From positions 1,208,663 to 1,272,662 of the forward strand of contig NW_006495933.1 of assembly GCF_000471905.2 (NCBI RefSeq): 64,000 nt of DNA, written 5' to 3'. Each line of letters begins with the position of its first letter. Position 1 is the first letter of the stretch. The stretch is from Amborella trichopoda (taxonomy: Eukaryota > Streptophyta > Magnoliopsida > Amborellales > Amborellaceae). A program made the position numbers and the translations under genes. Positions 60,561 to 64,000 of this stretch are shown here, in pieces. Below the pieces are notes generated by a model that saw only the letters and a program-made list of their open reading frames with translations, did no database searches and was not told the origin of the DNA.

Positions 60561-60965
60561 GATGAATCACTAGGAGCTCTACTTGCTCAAAACAAAAACG
60601 AGGGGAAATAAATGGCTTTATATTACTTGAGTCGAAGGATGCAAAGGGCTAAAGAGAATTACTCCTCGATAGAGAAGATGTGTCTGGCCCTCATCTTCGT
60701 AGTACAGAAGCTCCGACACTATTTACTTTCACATCTGGTTCAGCTTATCTCTCGAGCACATCCTATCAAATTTCTCTTGTCGGACCTCTGCCTGTCAAGC
60801 CACCTTGCGAAATGGTCACTACTCCTCATGGAGTTATGTGCCACAAAAAGCTGTCAAAGGTCAAGTCTTTGCAGATTTCTTAGCTACACATCCTCTACCA
60901 CCTGGTACTCCCTTAATCGATGATTTGTCAGATGAAGAAGTATTTCACGTCGAAGTCTCGTGCGA
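60561..60965 (+). mobile_element. First RNase H / connection region of element Z
   Basis: MALYYLSRRMQRAKENYSSI with EKMCLALIFVVQKLRHYLL is the usual YYLSK...Y-x-x-IEK-x-C-x-ALVFA-x-QKLRHY region of the gypsy RNase H. Broken fossil. Confidence 0.75.
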
Positions 60966-61400
60966 TTGAAATATGCATTTTGACAGAGCATTTCGATCCG
61001 AGAAAGGCAGTGTCGGAGTGGTATTCTCTACCCCTCATGATGGCCTTGTCCCTCTTTCTTTCTCTCTCTTGGAGATAGAATCACATAACAAAGGAGAATA
61101 TCAAGCGTTATGCCTCCCACATGAACTTGAAATACTTGAGCATCTATGGAGATTCAAAGTTGGTCATCAAGCAACTAAAAGGGGTGTATGATGTAAGGAA
61201 GGAAAACCTCAAGCCTTACTTCAATACTTCCAAATCGTTGATAGATGAATTTGAAGAGGTTAATCTTGAACAGGTACCTCGAAGGCTTAATGCACAAACC
61301 GACGCGCTCGCCAAGTTAGGGGCGACGATTCAAATGTCACTAAAAGGGCCCATGTCAGTATGGGTAGCTGAATGGAGATGTGGTGAAATTGTTAAGAAAT
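60966..61400 (+). mobile_element. Second (archaeal-type) RNase H of element Z
   Basis: GSVGVVFSTPHDGLVPLSFS, a KGEYQAL motif, YGDSKLVIKQLKGVYDVRKE and DALAKLGATIQ give the spaced acidic residues of an RNase H fold. Plant Tat-lineage elements are known to carry such an additional RNase H between the first RNase H and integrase, so this block supports the Tat assignment. Confidence 0.75.
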
Positions 61401-61639
61401 TCAACGATGAAGGCAAGGACCAATGGTTGAAAGAATGCCCATGCCCTCCTTACCCATTCAGGGCAGACATTGTAGATAAGAAGGATGCACAAACCTCATG
61501 TCGCTCTCCAAAATCTTCCACGATCAAAGGACAAAATGAAGAAGAGTCAGAGTTGTCAGAGCATGTGTGTGCAGAAGTAGAGCTAGTAGCAGATTGGTGC
61601 ATCCCAATCAAAGAGTATCTCCAACATAATCGGCTTCCT

Positions 61640-61985
61640 AAAGACCTTATTGAGCACAATAAGATCCGAAGGTCAGCCACACGATATGTGTATCGTGACG
61701 ATATCTTATTTCGAATCTCCTATAATGATATGCTGCTCGGATGCAGTGATAAAAAAAAAAGTAAACCACATGCTCAAAGAAGTTCATGATGGAGTTTGTG
61801 GGATGCATCAATCTGGTCCTAAGTTGTACAGAAAAATCATCAAGATAGGCTATTACTGGCCTACTCTGAATACTAACTCCCTTATGGTCGCAAAAAACTG
61901 TCCAATATGTCAAATTCATTCAAGCTTCATTCACCAAGCTCCTGAACCTCTTCATCCAACAGTGGCATCTTAGCCTTTCGCTCAG
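61640..61985 (+). mobile_element. Integrase zinc-binding (HHCC) block of element Z
   Basis: EVHDGVCGMHQSGPKLYRKI, IGYYWPT and a CPICQIHS pair spell the H-x-H...C-x2-C zinc finger that opens integrase. The core and C-terminal domains of integrase are not recognised downstream. Broken fossil. Confidence 0.8.
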
Positions 61986-62429
61986 TGGGACGATGAAAAC
62001 CCACAAGGGCATTATGAGTAAAAATATAAAAATGGCAGACATAGTATAAAAACCATGGGCAAAAGCGCCACAAAAAAAAATAAATACAGGGTCCTTGTGA
62101 AAACCAGAAATGGCACATGCCCCAAGGACTTGAACGAAAACCCTAGAGGGAATTCAAGTCATGCATGGAGGAGTTCAAATTCACTCCCAACAGGCTTTCG
62201 AGGCCCATCCCTTATCCCGTTCCTTGAGGAGATGAGAGTCCAACGCAAAGAATGCAAACCATGGAAAACACGAAATGTGCAAAATGCAAGCTGGAGAAGC
62301 AAACCATCAAGGGAGCATGCAAGCAAAGAAGAAAAAGAATTATTCCATATATATGTCAAAGAATTGCAAGATTCATGGGGTAACAATGATAAAACCGAAA
62401 AATAAATAAATAATTCACAAGTCCCTAAA
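61986..62429. other. Noncoding 3' region of element Z
   Basis: No gene. GATGAAAACCCACAAGGGCA followed by TTATGAGTAAAAAT repeats the post-pol module seen after the integrase of element X. It is the tail-to-tail spacer before the antisense PMD gene. Confidence 0.5.
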
Positions 62430-64000
62430 AATTGTCAAGAGCTTCGTGAATATTTGCCTTCAACTCATCCACACACTCCAGTGCAGCCTGCCTCTGCTCC
62501 TTGAGGCAATAAATGGCTTGAGTGATTTCACTTGGCAAAGCATTAACTTATGCAATCTCGGAATTCAGTCGCTCCAATTGCTGAGACCTCCTTCATATCT
62601 CCTCTGCTGTTGACTCTGTCGGGTTTTCAGCTGCGCCACGCGAACTTGCAACATTGTTATCTCATCTTCAGCACTATGTATCTCGTTAGAGAGGATAGTG
62701 TTGTCCTCCCCAAGGCAAACCTAATGAGAAGTGAGAAAATCCTTCCTCTTCTCTTATTTCTCGATGAGACCTTGTTGCTTAGCCAAAACTTCCTCAGAAG
62801 AAGCCAAGTGTGCCTCATAGGACACCTGCACCACAGACTCACGTTGAAGGGCTTCAGCTCCCCAGCCCTCGAGGTTTTGCAGGAGCCCCTCAAACCAATC
62901 AAATACTCCCTTATCATAGGCCGTAGCACAGTCTCTAACTATAGCGACCTTGGTTGCAAGATCGGGGAGGGGGCACTCCTTTACCATTTGAAGGCTTGAG
63001 CGCAATAAAGACACAACTACCGAAGTCTTCACGTCTGAAGCGGCTCTTGGCATTGGGAAAGGCAAATGACTAGCCGTGACAAGAGAATCAGCCGAGACAG
63101 CTGGCTCACGGACAATAAGTGTCAAAGGCTCAGTGAGAGGAGTGGGAGGCTCAGTGGAGGGATCTTCAGCATGCACTTCTGAAGCTGGCACCTCTGGAGC
63201 CGATACTATCACCAAATCCAAAGAAGGAATGTCCAAGGGATGCCCCACTTCTGGCTCCACTTCTGAAGCAGATGGGGCAGGCACTCCTTGAGCTACCACC
63301 TCTGTTCCCAAGTCTTCACTGACAGCCTCAATACTCCCCTCTTCGATGACGGTGCACAGGTAAGTCTCCTGGGCTCAGGGATAGGCGAACAGGAGACCCA
63401 ACAAGACTTACAGCAGGAGGTGTCACTATCTCCACCACTACAGAAGAAGCCCTTCTCGGCTCACAACTAAAACTGAAGGTGGTCAGGCTTAGCCTTTTGG
63501 ACTAAGCCACAGTAGCTTCTGGCTCTACCCTTAGAGCCGAACGTGACACCATGAGGGGTGGAGTCATGACAGTAGAAGCCTCTACCCTTGCACTCTTGGC
63601 AGGTGGAGGTGGTGGTGACGTGCTCGGAATTGAGGCACTCTTCTTGCTCACGTGAGCGCTTCTTTTGGGGGCCACAGGGATGGGCTCGAGACTCTTTATC
63701 CCTTTCATCTTTCTTCCCCCTTTCTTCTTTTCCCTCTTTTCAAGGGGTTCACTACATGGCTCATCAGTAGTTAGAGCATTCTTGCCCCGACGGGGCGAGC
63801 TCTCTCCAATTTACAGGAAATCCAACTCACAAACTTGGGGGAAGAAAGGTGGAGCAAAATGTCTTCCCAACCTACTATCGTGCTTGGCACTATTGTTGGC
63901 TTCTAGGGATGCTCCGAACGCTATTAAGAACGGTTGGTGATGTTCTACCACCGCCAATAAGCTTCTGACGCGTGACCCACACGACCATAGTGGGGGACTA
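62430..64000 (-). pseudogene. Antisense PMD gene, C-terminal part (element Z), runs off the right edge
   Basis: 62754-63311 on the minus strand codes for an acidic, valine/proline-rich stretch (EVEPEVGHPLDIPSLDLVIV), then LLRSSLQMVKECPLPDLATK and FEGLLQNLEGWGAEALQRES. These match GMLRAGLQGLRELPLNDLGE and FDATLNRLENWWSGMLQHEA of the PMD gene in Y. A further coiled-coil tail (RQAALECVDELKANIHEALD) ends near 62430. A serine/proline and lysine-rich stretch (63502-63708, APKRSAHVSKKSA) lies upstream. The PMD domain proper would be beyond the window. Tail-to-tail with element Z. Confidence 0.65.

Overview
This window looks like intergenic DNA from a flowering plant with a repeat-rich genome. I found no host gene I would defend. 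Almost all of it is a nest of large Ty3/gypsy LTR retrotransposon fossils of the Tat type. The evidence is gag, protease, reverse transcriptase, a second RNase H and integrase blocks, together with primer-binding sites that appear to match plant tRNA-Arg. All of these elements are broken in several places, and they are annotated as fossils.

Layout. 1-16.5 kb: the right part of a plus-strand element (X), with the integrase end, a plant-mobile-domain (PMD) gene on the opposite strand, two tandem-repeat fields, a polypurine tract and a very long LTR (A). 16.5-17.5 kb: an island of older element sequence between two LTR ends. 17.5-23.0 kb: minus-strand LTR B. 23.0-44.0 kb: a minus-strand element (Y), with 3' LTR C, an antisense PMD gene, protease and gag blocks, a primer-binding site and 5' LTR D. 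44.0-52.8 kb: plus-strand LTR E, repeated gag-leader segments with two primer-binding sites, gag N-terminal sequence and a PMD C-terminal block. 52.9-57.3 kb: LTR G. 57.6-58.9 kb: LTR end H. 58.9-64 kb: the pol block of a further plus-strand element (Z), with another antisense PMD gene running off the right edge.

The unifying theme is that at least three elements, and probably four, have the same unusual plan: a retroelement pol or pro block followed tail-to-tail by a PMD gene on the opposite strand. The LTRs are collinear over about 6.5 kb or more. Each LTR has a sense TATA box followed by a CT-rich tract and then an array of about 50-60 bp units that fold as small hairpins. Three LTR copies (A, C, D) also keep a second TATA box pointing the other way. 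In Y it lies about 1.1 kb upstream of the PMD start, so the LTR may carry a dedicated promoter for the antisense gene. Antisense PMD ORFs in Tat-like elements are, to my recollection, known. The conserved opposite-strand promoter inside the LTR and the pairing-preserving hairpin arrays are the parts most worth checking. All homology calls were made by eye from motifs and comparison of copies inside the window.
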